The notes under the pieces were generated by a model. It searched no databases, was not told the DNA's origin, and saw only the letters and a program-made list of their open reading frames with translations. Positions 18,823 through 25,966 of a stretch of DNA of 64,000 nucleotides are shown in pieces. A program made the translations under genes and the position numbers. Position 1 is the stretch's first letter. Each line of letters starts with the position of its first letter. The stretch comes from an uncultured Clostridia bacterium (lineage in GTDB: Bacteria; Bacillota; Clostridia; Oscillospirales; Acutalibacteraceae). The DNA is taken from NCBI GenBank assembly GCA_945876745.1, contig CAMCPL010000004.1:62001-126000 (forward strand), read 5' to 3'.

Positions 18823-20331
18823 ATGAAAATACTTACTGCACAACAGACAAGAGAAGCGGAAAATAAATGCTTTGAAGAATATTACAGCGAGGGCGAGCTT
18901 ATGCTGAAGGCAGGTACCGCCTGCTTTGAGCAGATTATGAAGTATTATGGTGATGATATGATGAATAAAAGCGTTGCTGTTTTTTGCGGAAACGGAAAAA
19001 ATGCAGGCGACGGCTTTGTCATATCTCGTCTTTTGTACAGTAAAGGCATTAACGCAAAAATTGTTCTTTGCGACAAGGCACCCGTTATTCCGGAGCCGTT
19101 AATGTATTATAATCAGTCGGTTTCCTCCGGTGTTGAAGTTGAAATGTATAATCAAAATTCGACAAATTGCGATTATATAATAGACTGTATATTCGGTATA
19201 GGCTTTCACGGTGAATCAATGCCGCCGTTCGATATGATTTTTTCGGATATAGCAAATTGTAATGCGAAGATAATCAGTATTGATACGCCGAGCGGTTGCG
19301 ATTCAACAACGGGAAAGGTGTGCAAAAATGCAGTAAAAGCAGATTTAACAATAGCAGTTTCGACCCTAAAATACTGTCACATTCTTCCTCCGTCTAATGA
19401 GCATTGTTCAAAAACCGTCGTTGTTGATATTGGAATACCGCAGGAGTGCTATGATGAAAAGTATACCAAAACCATAACTTTCGATGAAGTTAAGCGCTCA
19501 TTACCTGAAATAAAGCTCAATGCACATAAAGGCTCAAACGGTAAGCTGCTTTGTATTTGCGGTTCATATAAAATGGTTGGCGCCGCAGTATTTTGTGTTG
19601 AAAGCGCAATACGTACAGGTGTAGGACTTGTAAAACTTGTAACACCGAAATCGGCGTACCCCATAATTGCTTCTCATACCGTTCAAAGCGTTTTTTGTCC
19701 GGTTGACGAAAAGAACGGCATAATAAGTATTTCCGGCATTGATACTATTCTTGAAGAGCTCAAATCCTGCGACTGCGTTGTTATCGGCTGCGGAATGGGC
19801 GTTAATGACGACACGAGGGCAATCGTAGAAAAGGTGCTGAAAAATTCAAATGTTCCCGTAATAATTGACGCTGACGGTATAAATTCACTGCTTTCGAGCA
19901 TAGATATATTAAAGGACATTAAAGTGCCTGTTGTTCTTACGCCTCATCCGAGTGAAATGGCAAGGCTCATCTCAAAATCAGTAACCGAGGTGCAGAGTAA
20001 CCGTATTGAAATTTCAAAGAAGTTTGCAAAAGAATACGGCGTCACTCTCGTGCTTAAAGGTGCAAATACTGTTGTTACGGACGGAGATAGTGTATTTGTA
20101 AATACTACCGGCAATCCGTCGCTTGCTATGGGCGGAACCGGCGATATGCTTTGCGGAATGATTGGCTCGTTTACGGCACAGGGTATGCCGGTTTCAGACG
20201 CTGTTAAGGCAGGAGTTTTCATTCACGGCTATAACGCAGATTCTGCTTGTGAAAAATTCAGTAAGCGAGGATTAACTGTTTTTGATTTGATAGAACATCT
20301 TCGTGCTTTAATGTCCGAATTTGAAGCGTGA
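18823..20331 (+). CDS. nnrD: Bifunctional NAD(P)HX epimerase / ADP-dependent NAD(P)HX dehydratase
   Basis: This enzyme repairs hydrated NADH and NADPH. Residues 1-~210 form the YjeF-N epimerase half, with the NGKNAGDGFVISR motif. Residues ~220-502 form the ribokinase-like dehydratase half, with GSYKMVGAAVF, VIDADG, LTPHPSEMARL and the catalytic GGTGDMLCG loop. It is fused as in E. coli Nnr (YjeF). GGTGA precedes the ATG. A small lipoprotein gene follows 10 bp downstream. Confidence 0.95.
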   Translation: MKILTAQQTREAENKCFEEYYSEGELMLKAGTACFEQIMKYYGDDMMNKSVAVFCGNGKNAGDGFVISRLLYSKGINAKIVLCDKAPVIPEPLMYYNQSVSSGVEVEMYNQNSTNCDYIIDCIFGIGFHGESMPPFDMIFSDIANCNAKIISIDTPSGCDSTTGKVCKNAVKADLTIAVSTLKYCHILPPSNEHCSKTVVVDIGIPQECYDEKYTKTITFDEVKRSLPEIKLNAHKGSNGKLLCICGSYKMVGAAVFCVESAIRTGVGLVKLVTPKSAYPIIASHTVQSVFCPVDEKNGIISISGIDTILEELKSCDCVVIGCGMGVNDDTRAIVEKVLKNSNVPVIIDADGINSLLSSIDILKDIKVPVVLTPHPSEMARLISKSVTEVQSNRIEISKKFAKEYGVTLVLKGANTVVTDGDSVFVNTTGNPSLAMGGTGDMLCGMIGSFTAQGMPVSDAVKAGVFIHGYNADSACEKFSKRGLTVFDLIEHLRALMSEFEA

Positions 20332-20341
20332 GTTGATTTTA

Positions 20342-20809
20342 ATGAAAAAATTAATACTTCCTCTGTTTTTATGTGTGCTTTTGTGCTCGTGCAGTATGAG
20401 CACGCAAACGCCTGTTATCAATAATTCGTTTTCAAAACAGGCAGTAATAAAAACAGGGGATTTTTCTTATGATGCAAAGATAAGCTGTAATGATGACACC
20501 GTCTACATAAATGTTTGTTCAACAAACGCCGCCGGTTTGACAATGTCGTGTTCGTCAAACGAGCTTGTCTATTCGTATAAGGATATGACTAAAAGCGTAC
20601 AAAAGAATAATTGCACCAATTATAATCCGAGCGTTGTTTTGTATGACGTACTTCATAGTCTCGGTTCATCAAGAATAGAAAAATGTGATGACTTTTATCA
20701 ATATTTCGGAAAAATTCAAGCAGGGGATTATACCTTAAAAACCGATAAAGACGGCAATATTCTTTCTCTTGTTGTAAAAAATGCACAAATAAGTTTTGAA
20801 TTTGAATAA
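20342..20809 (+). CDS. Small predicted lipoprotein
   Basis: 155 residues. The N-terminus MKKLILPLFLCVLLCSC carries a short positive charge, a hydrophobic core and an L-C-S-C lipobox, so it should be exported and lipid-anchored. The mature part is serine-, asparagine- and cysteine-containing with predicted beta strands, and ends DGNILSLVVKNAQISFEFE. I do not recognise a family. The start at 20342 was taken because the signal peptide begins there. A TTG 21 bases upstream inside the previous gene is less likely. Confidence 0.75.
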   Translation: MKKLILPLFLCVLLCSCSMSTQTPVINNSFSKQAVIKTGDFSYDAKISCNDDTVYINVCSTNAAGLTMSCSSNELVYSYKDMTKSVQKNNCTNYNPSVVLYDVLHSLGSSRIEKCDDFYQYFGKIQAGDYTLKTDKDGNILSLVVKNAQISFEFE

Positions 20810-20816
20810 TATTATG

Positions 20817-20843
20817 TTGCAAATTTTTTGTTTTTAGTATAAT
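20817..20843 (+). promoter_or_regulatory. Possible promoter for the GPH transporter
   Basis: TTGCAA (20817-20822) and TATAAT (20838-20843) are present, but the spacer is only 15 bp, shorter than ideal. The -10 is a perfect match and lies 34 bases before the transporter ATG, so a promoter here is plausible. Confidence 0.45.
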
Positions 20844-20876
20844 ATAAGATGTAGTAACTAAAAAAGGGGAAAAATT

Positions 20877-23054
20877 ATGGCTGATTTTGTAAAACAAATT
20901 AAGGATAAGGTCGTTGATTTCAAGGACCATTGGGACAAGCCTTATGAAGGAAGATACATTCCTAATAAAGAGGTTGTTGCCTACGGTGTCGGCGGTATGG
21001 GTATGCATTGCGCAACCGTGCTTTCGGCAGGTATTAGTCTTTCTGCATCTAACCTTATTGTCGGCTCTTGTATTCAAATTATGCCGACTCATCTGTATAT
21101 TATGACTGTAATTTCGAACCTCATAGGCTTTTTGTTCTGTGCTGTTCGTTCTTATCTGTTTGATAATGTTAAATCCAAGATGGGTAAGTTTCGTCCGTTT
21201 ATAAAATGGCTCGGACTTCCTACCGTGCTTTCCTCGTGTCTATTTGTTTGGATGCCTTATGAAATAATGACATATAACCAAAAATGTGTTACAGTTTTTA
21301 TTTTGTGGCTCGTTTTGAATATGTTTCATCCTTTTTATTGGGATGCATATCAAATGCTTATGCAGGTTTTGTCGCCCGATTCAGAGGAAAGAACGGATGT
21401 TATGTCCATTTCTCAGATTATTTTTTCCTTTGCTCCGACCGTCACTAACCTGATTATTCCGTTTTTGGCTCAGCTTACCGGCGGACTTGCCGATATGCGA
21501 ACATATAGAATTATTTATCCTATTATCGCTTTTATCGGTCTTATTCTCTCATTTCCGACCTATAAGTATACAACCGAGCGTATTATAAAGCCCCGTGACC
21601 AGGAAAACGAAGTCGGCTTTATTGAGGCTATTCGCAGTATTGTAAAGAATAAGTATTTTTGGATTATCAGCGTAGCCGCTTGGGCAGGCTTCCTTGAGAT
21701 GTCGTATTATTCAATACTTCATTGGAGCTTCATTTATGATGAAAATTTGATGAGTAAGCAGCAGCTTTTAGGCGTTGCAAATACACTTATCGGAAACGGA
21801 GCTCTGTGGGCTATGATTGCCGCACCGTTTTTGATTAGAAAATTCGGCAAGCGTAATTTGCTCATTGCCTGCAATGCAACGAATATTTTGCTTCTCGCAT
21901 CTCTGTATTTTACATATAAAAATATCCTGATTGTTATCGCAATATTCTATATTAACAACTTCGTTCTTGTTTTAGGTAATGTTTATAACCCCGGTATTAA
22001 TGCCGATATGCGTGATTATCAGCAGTATATTTCCGGAGAAAGAATTGACGGAATGTTCGGTGTTGTCGGACTAATAGGTACTTTTATCAGCTTCTTTACA
22101 GGTATGGTTATGCCGTATCTTCAAGAGCGTTGCGGACTTAAAGATAATTATGATGTTTTGTATGACCCTGCTATCCGTGACGGTCTTTTCAAAATGATGA
22201 TTATTGCGTCCGTAGTAGGTGCTACACTTAATGTAATTCCGTATTTGTTCTACGATTTGACCGAAAAGAAGCATAGAGGAATTGTATATGTGCTTCGTAT
22301 TCGTGCAATGTTTGACGATTACAGCGCAGGAAAGTTAACTGATGACGAGCTTGTAAAAGCATTTGCTATTATTAATGACATTAAGGAAGCGACAGGCAAG
22401 GAGTATGTTAATATTGATAAAACCGCGCTCAAACAGGCGAAGGCTTTACCGAAAAATACAATCGAAGAAAAAGAATATCGTAAGTCAATGATTAAGCAGG
22501 CAAAGCAAGCCATGCATAATCAAAAAATGTTTAATGAAAATGTCGACCTTGCACCGTTCGTAAACGAGGAGCTTAATAAGTTTTCAACAAAACGCTTTGC
22601 ATTGCAGGTTGACCTTGCAAATTACATAAACGAAAACAGCGAGCTTTCGCCGCAGCAGCTTTTGGATTATACTAATTCGCTTATCGACTCTTTTACCGCT
22701 GAAAAGACAAAGGAGAATAAGCAGATTGTCTCCGATCTTAAGGCAACTCGTACAATAATCAAAAGAGCTATAAAAATAAGACAGAAGTATTACGAAAACG
22801 GTGTTGTTAAGCCTGACGAAAATGCCGTAGAGAATGCTCAAAATCTTCCGAGCAATACAGTTAAACTTACTGTTGAGCGCAAAAAGGCGGTTAGAAAAGC
22901 AGTTAAAGAAAAGGCAAATTATAAAAATGCAATGAAACCGTATACAGACGCTAAAAAACTTCTTATTCAGCATAACGCATATCTGTGTATGGATGAGCTT
23001 GAAGCACGCTACAACGAGCTGGTAAGCCAAAATTCACAGGCAGTCACGGCATAG
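20877..23054 (+). CDS. GPH-family (glycoside/hexuronide:cation) MFS transporter with long cytosolic tail
   Basis: About the first 465 residues are a 12-helix MFS permease of the sugar:cation symporter type. Typical features are the charged loop KSKMGKFRPFIKWLG after helix 2, the 'YWDAYQMLMQVLSPDSEERTD' region, and the helix 7-8 GNGALWAM/IRKFGKRNL loop. The remaining ~260 residues are hydrophilic, helical and lysine-rich, which is unusual because most family members stop near 450-500. The tail contains two related segments (see findings). A polypurine ribosome site, AAAAAGGGGA, precedes the ATG. The substrate is unknown. Confidence 0.85.
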   Translation: MADFVKQIKDKVVDFKDHWDKPYEGRYIPNKEVVAYGVGGMGMHCATVLSAGISLSASNLIVGSCIQIMPTHLYIMTVISNLIGFLFCAVRSYLFDNVKSKMGKFRPFIKWLGLPTVLSSCLFVWMPYEIMTYNQKCVTVFILWLVLNMFHPFYWDAYQMLMQVLSPDSEERTDVMSISQIIFSFAPTVTNLIIPFLAQLTGGLADMRTYRIIYPIIAFIGLILSFPTYKYTTERIIKPRDQENEVGFIEAIRSIVKNKYFWIISVAAWAGFLEMSYYSILHWSFIYDENLMSKQQLLGVANTLIGNGALWAMIAAPFLIRKFGKRNLLIACNATNILLLASLYFTYKNILIVIAIFYINNFVLVLGNVYNPGINADMRDYQQYISGERIDGMFGVVGLIGTFISFFTGMVMPYLQERCGLKDNYDVLYDPAIRDGLFKMMIIASVVGATLNVIPYLFYDLTEKKHRGIVYVLRIRAMFDDYSAGKLTDDELVKAFAIINDIKEATGKEYVNIDKTALKQAKALPKNTIEEKEYRKSMIKQAKQAMHNQKMFNENVDLAPFVNEELNKFSTKRFALQVDLANYINENSELSPQQLLDYTNSLIDSFTAEKTKENKQIVSDLKATRTIIKRAIKIRQKYYENGVVKPDENAVENAQNLPSNTVKLTVERKKAVRKAVKEKANYKNAMKPYTDAKKLLIQHNAYLCMDELEARYNELVSQNSQAVTA

Positions 23055-23064
23055 TACATAAATT

Positions 23065-23102
23065 AAATCGCAGCAATGTCAATTACGATATTGCTGCGAT
23101 TT
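23065..23102 (+). terminator. Terminator hairpin after the GPH transporter
   Basis: A perfect 13-bp stem (23065-23077 with 23090-23102) has a 12-nt loop, followed by an A/T-rich tract with imperfect T runs (TTATAAATTTTAATTTTTT). The U-tract is weaker than in neighbouring terminators. Confidence 0.75.
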
Positions 23103-23131
23103 ATAAATTTTAATTTTTTGCGCATAAATGC

Positions 23132-23160
23132 TTGACTTTTTATTGTGTTTATGATAAAGT
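23132..23160 (+). promoter_or_regulatory. Promoter for tRNA-Ser
   Basis: TTGACT (23132-23137) is followed 17 bp later by TAAAGT (23155-23160). GATAAA, two bases earlier, is the alternative -10. Transcription would begin near 23167 and give a leader of about 46 bases before the mature tRNA. Confidence 0.5.
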
Positions 23161-23161
23161 A

Positions 23162-23198
23162 ATTCCTGCACGAAGTTGCAATAAAACTTGACAGGAAT
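23162..23198 (+). other. Hairpin in the 5' leader of tRNA-Ser
   Basis: ATTCCTG (23162-23168) pairs with CAGGAAT (23192-23198). Inside it, AAGTT (23173-23177) pairs with AACTT (23185-23189) around a 7-nt loop. There is no T-tract, so it is not a terminator. It ends 14 bases before the tRNA and may be a processing or leader structure. Confidence 0.5.
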
Positions 23199-23212
23199 AA
23201 CGCAAGTTACAC

Positions 23213-23303
23213 GCAGAAGTACTCAAGCTGGTGACGAGGCGCCCCTGCTAAGGGCGTAGGCCGGGAAACCGACGCGAGAGTTCGAATCTCTCCTTCTGCG
23301 CCA
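23213..23303 (+). tRNA. tRNA-Ser (anticodon GCT)
   Basis: A full class II tRNA, 91 nt with encoded CCA (23301-23303). The acceptor stem is GCAGAAG (23213-23219) with CTTCTGC (23293-23299), and the discriminator is G. The anticodon stem CGCCC/GGGCG encloses CTGCTAA, with anticodon GCT at 23247-23249. The variable arm is CGG-GAAA-CCG. The T-arm is GAGAG-TTCGAAT-CTCTC. It reads AGC and AGU codons. The gene has its own promoter and terminator. Confidence 0.97.
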
Positions 23304-23337
23304 AAAAAAGCAAGCCTATACGGTTTGCTTTTTTATA
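23304..23337. terminator. Terminator after tRNA-Ser, usable from both strands
   Basis: AAAAAAGCAAGCC (23304-23316) pairs with GGTTTGCTTTTTT (23322-23334) with a single G-T wobble, starting right after the CCA. The A-run and T-run on the two sides let it terminate both the tRNA transcript and the minus-strand AIM24 operon. Confidence 0.88.
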
Positions 23338-23360
23338 TGCCAAAAAACCGAAAATACTTA

Positions 23361-23376
23361 AGAGATTCGAACTCTC
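23361..23376 (-). repeat. Inverted 16-bp copy of the tRNA-Ser T-arm
   Basis: AGAGATTCGAACTCTC is the exact reverse complement of tRNA-Ser positions 23276-23291 (the T-arm). The match stops at both ends, and no acceptor or anticodon sequence accompanies it. It lies in the untranslated gap downstream of the minus-strand AIM24 gene. It could be a decayed tRNA fragment or a small inverted duplication. Confidence 0.7.
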
Positions 23377-23450
23377 ACTAATCCATTTGCGACTTTTTCT
23401 TTTTCAATATTAATTTTTCTCTTTTCTCATTAAAACCTGCAAAATTATAC

Positions 23451-24137
23451 TTACTGCCCATTGTTTGAATAAATCTGAATATACGGAGCGAGTGATTGTG
23501 CTACGCTTGTAATAGGCATGGTCTGAAGCATTATTTTACCCGGTCCCGTGAGTATCGTATTGAATAATCCCTCACCGCCGAGCAATTTGTTTTTTAGTCC
23601 CGGAACCTGTTGAATGTCCATTTTAACAGTTGTTTCAAAGCCTGCAACATTTCCCGTGTCGACGATTATTTGCTGACCAGGTGCAAGATCGTATTCTACT
23701 AAATCACCGTCAATTTCAATAAATGCCGTTCCGTTACCCGTCAGCTTTTGCATAATGAAGCCCTCACCGCCGAATATGCCGGTTCCTAATCTTTTGTTAA
23801 AAAATGTCGAGAGCTCAACGCCTGCTTCACAGGCAAGAAATGCAGTTTTTTGAAGAATAAACTGATGAGAAGCGCTGATTTCTATCGGAACTATTGTACC
23901 CGGAAAGCTTGAACCGAATGTGATTGTACTGTTTTGTTGAGCTGTATAAATATTTTGGAATAAGTGCTCGCCGCTTATCATCTTTGAAAACATTTTACCC
24001 AAGCCGCCGCCTGTTGTTTCCATTTTAATACCGGGGCTCATCCAAAGCATTGAGCCTTTTTCCGTAATCATTTTTTCACCTGCGTTTAGTTGACAGGTAA
24101 CTATCGGAAACGAATTATTTTTGATTTCATATCTCAT
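23451..24137 (-). CDS. AIM24 / TIGR00266 family protein
   Basis: This 228-residue protein has the glycine-rich beta-helix-like pattern of the AIM24 (DUF124, TIGR00266) family: EKGSMLWMSPGIKMET at the start, GLGKMFSKMISGEHLFQN, FFNKRLGTGIFGGEGFIMQKLTG in the middle and GLKNKLLGGEGLFNTILTGPGKIMLQTMP near the end. Bacterial members have no established function. It is the last gene of a minus-strand unit after the sigma factor (23-bp gap). No promoter of its own is seen. Confidence 0.85.
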   Translation of the reverse strand: MRYEIKNNSFPIVTCQLNAGEKMITEKGSMLWMSPGIKMETTGGGLGKMFSKMISGEHLFQNIYTAQQNSTITFGSSFPGTIVPIEISASHQFILQKTAFLACEAGVELSTFFNKRLGTGIFGGEGFIMQKLTGNGTAFIEIDGDLVEYDLAPGQQIIVDTGNVAGFETTVKMDIQQVPGLKNKLLGGEGLFNTILTGPGKIMLQTMPITSVAQSLAPYIQIYSNNGQ

Positions 24138-24160
24138 ATTGAAATATCTCCTGATTGGAT

Positions 24161-24706
24161 TTAGTTAATTGTTAAAAAACGCTTTAGTTTTCTTCGTATT
24201 CTTTGCATAGCGTTGTCTATTGCTTTTTCGTTTTTATCAAGCCTTTTTGCAATTTGTGCATAAGAACAGCCGCTTATGCTTAACCTCAAAACCTCGTTCT
24301 CAAAGCTCGAAAGCTCCTCGTATAACGCTTGAGATAATAGGGAAACGCTTTCTTTTGCGAGAAATTCGTCCTCTGCGCTTAAAGCAAATTTACTGTCAAA
24401 GCTGTCCTCATTATCTAACGGAACAATATTGGATTGCGGAATATCTTTTAACCTTGACAGCTTGCGAAGAGCGCCTAAAATCGAGGTGTTAATGCATTTT
24501 GTTGCATATGTTTCAAAGGACGCACCCTTGTCGCTTTTGTAAGAATTTATTGCCGCAAGAAGTCCAATCATACCCTCTTGAATAAGGTCGTCCTTTTCAA
24601 GCGGTGAATTTACATATTTTGCGGCGATTGCCTCAACAAGACCCTTGTAGCTTGAAACAAGCTGCGTTAAATTTTTTTCATTACTGTTTGACATAAAATT
24701 ATACAT
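24161..24706 (-). CDS. Sigma-70 family RNA polymerase sigma factor, SigH-like
   Basis: 181 residues with region 2 (KDDLIQEGMIGLLAAINSYKSDKGASFETYATKCI, the core-binding and -10 recognition segment) and region 4 (FENEVLRLSISGCSYAQIAKRLDKNEKAIDNAMQRIRRKLKR, a helix-turn-helix). Region 3 is absent. The region 2.1-2.4 wording is closest to SigH among sigma factors I know, but a divergent relative is possible. The ATG overlaps the ychF stop by 8 bp; a second ATG lies four codons later. Coupling to ychF means it is probably expressed constitutively with that gene. Confidence 0.82.
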   Translation of the reverse strand: MYNFMSNSNEKNLTQLVSSYKGLVEAIAAKYVNSPLEKDDLIQEGMIGLLAAINSYKSDKGASFETYATKCINTSILGALRKLSRLKDIPQSNIVPLDNEDSFDSKFALSAEDEFLAKESVSLLSQALYEELSSFENEVLRLSISGCSYAQIAKRLDKNEKAIDNAMQRIRRKLKRFLTIN

Positions 24707-25793
24707 TAAATCTGAATAAAACGATGTCTCCGTCTTTCATTATATAGTCCTTGCCCTCACTGCGAACAAGTCCTTTTTCCTTTGCCGCCGCCATTGAGCC
24801 GCAGTTCATAAGGTCATCAAAGGCGACAACCTCTGCACGAATGAAGCCTCTTTCAAAATCGGTGTGAATTTTTCCTGCCGCTTGGGGTGCCTTCGTGCCT
24901 TTTTTGATTGTCCACGCTCTTACTTCGGGCTTTCCTGCGGTAAGGTAGCTTATAAGACCGAGCAAAGCGTAACTTTTTTTAATAAGTCGGTCGAGACCCG
25001 ACTTTTCAAGTCCCATTTCTTCAAGAAACATCTCACGCTCATCAGGCTCAAGCTGTGCAATCTGCGCTTCTGTTTCAGCGCAAATAGGGAATGTTTCGGC
25101 ACCCTCGTTTTGTGCGATTTTTTGAACCTCGTTGTAGTATCTGTTGTTCTCAATACCGTCGGAAAAATCACTTTCCGCCATATTGCACGCATAGATTACA
25201 GGCTTAATCGTAAGCAGGGAAACCTCCTTGAGATACTGCGCCTCATCCTCGTCAATTTCTACGCTTCTTGCGGTTTTGCCCTGTTCCATTTCCGAAACAA
25301 GACGTTCAAGAAATTCAACCTCCGAAGCAATTTTTTTGTCGCCCTTCATAGCTTTTTTTCTGTTGTCGAGTCGTCTTGAAAGTATATCAAGGTCGGATAG
25401 AATAAGCTCTAAATTTATCGTTTCGATATCTCTTGCAGGGTCAATATTTCCGTCAACGTGGGTTATATCGTCATTTTCAAAGCATCTGACAACGTGAATA
25501 ATTGCGTCAACCTCTCTAATGTGGGAAAGAAATTTGTTGCCTAATCCCTCGCCCTGACTTGCACCCTTGACTAAGCCTGCAATATCAACAAATTCGATAG
25601 TTGCAGGGGTAAATTTGTCGGGATGATACATTTCGGCGAGCCTGTCAAGTCTTTCATCGGGAACACTTACCATTCCGATATTCGGCTCAATAGTACAAAA
25701 CGGATAGTTTGCACTCTGTGCTCCTGCATTTGTTATTGCGTTAAATAACGTACTTTTTCCTACATTGGGAAGTCCTACCATTCCAAGCTTCAT
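24699..25793 (-). CDS. ychF: Redox-regulated ATPase YchF (OBG family)
   Basis: A P-loop NTPase of the OBG/YchF branch, 364 residues. G1 is GLPNVGKST, G3 is DIAGL, and NMAE replaces the GTPase NKxD motif, which explains its preference for ATP. A helical insertion and a C-terminal TGS domain (KAPQAAGKIHTDFERGFIRAEVV) follow. It associates with ribosomes. The start at 25793 has AAGGAG seven bases upstream and gives the standard MKLGMVGLPN N-terminus. A longer in-frame reading by 15 codons has no such support. Confidence 0.96.
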   Translation of the reverse strand: MKLGMVGLPNVGKSTLFNAITNAGAQSANYPFCTIEPNIGMVSVPDERLDRLAEMYHPDKFTPATIEFVDIAGLVKGASQGEGLGNKFLSHIREVDAIIHVVRCFENDDITHVDGNIDPARDIETINLELILSDLDILSRRLDNRKKAMKGDKKIASEVEFLERLVSEMEQGKTARSVEIDEDEAQYLKEVSLLTIKPVIYACNMAESDFSDGIENNRYYNEVQKIAQNEGAETFPICAETEAQIAQLEPDEREMFLEEMGLEKSGLDRLIKKSYALLGLISYLTAGKPEVRAWTIKKGTKAPQAAGKIHTDFERGFIRAEVVAFDDLMNCGSMAAAKEKGLVRSEGKDYIMKDGDIVLFRFNV

Positions 25794-25837
25794 ATGTAAA
25801 CTCCTTATAAACTCTTTCTTTATGTTTTCTGCGAACA

Positions 25838-25866
25838 ATTATACAACATTACAATGTTTTTTACAA
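25838..25866 (-). promoter_or_regulatory. Promoter for the ychF operon
   Basis: On the minus strand, TTGTAA (25861-25866), 17 bp, then a consensus TATAAT (25838-25843). It lies back-to-back with the ilvB promoter, 16 bp apart. Confidence 0.8.
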
Positions 25867-25881
25867 GTATAAATATATTCC

Positions 25882-25910
25882 TTGACAACTGAATGGTTTT
25901 GAACTAAAAT
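25882..25910 (+). promoter_or_regulatory. Promoter for the ilvB operon
   Basis: A consensus TTGACA (25882-25887), a 17-bp spacer and TAAAAT (25905-25910). The leader to ilvB is only about 50 bases, too short for a T-box or leader-peptide attenuator. Confidence 0.85.
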
Positions 25911-25966
25911 ACTATTTAATGTTTTTCAAAAATATATAGATATAAAAGTATGGGAGGTAATTATTT

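Noticed and set aside
23055-23450. A hidden gene in the 396-bp gap around tRNA-Ser
   Set aside because: The space is filled by two hairpin terminators, a promoter, a leader hairpin, the tRNA and the T-arm fragment. No frame with a ribosome site was found.
24864-25379. A 171-codon + strand frame opposite ychF
   Set aside because: It is antisense to a well-conserved gene, has no ribosome site and reads like an ychF shadow with biased composition.
25911-25966. T-box or leader-peptide attenuator before ilvB
   Set aside because: Only about 50 bases separate the promoter from the ATG, there is no T-box core sequence and no terminator hairpin.
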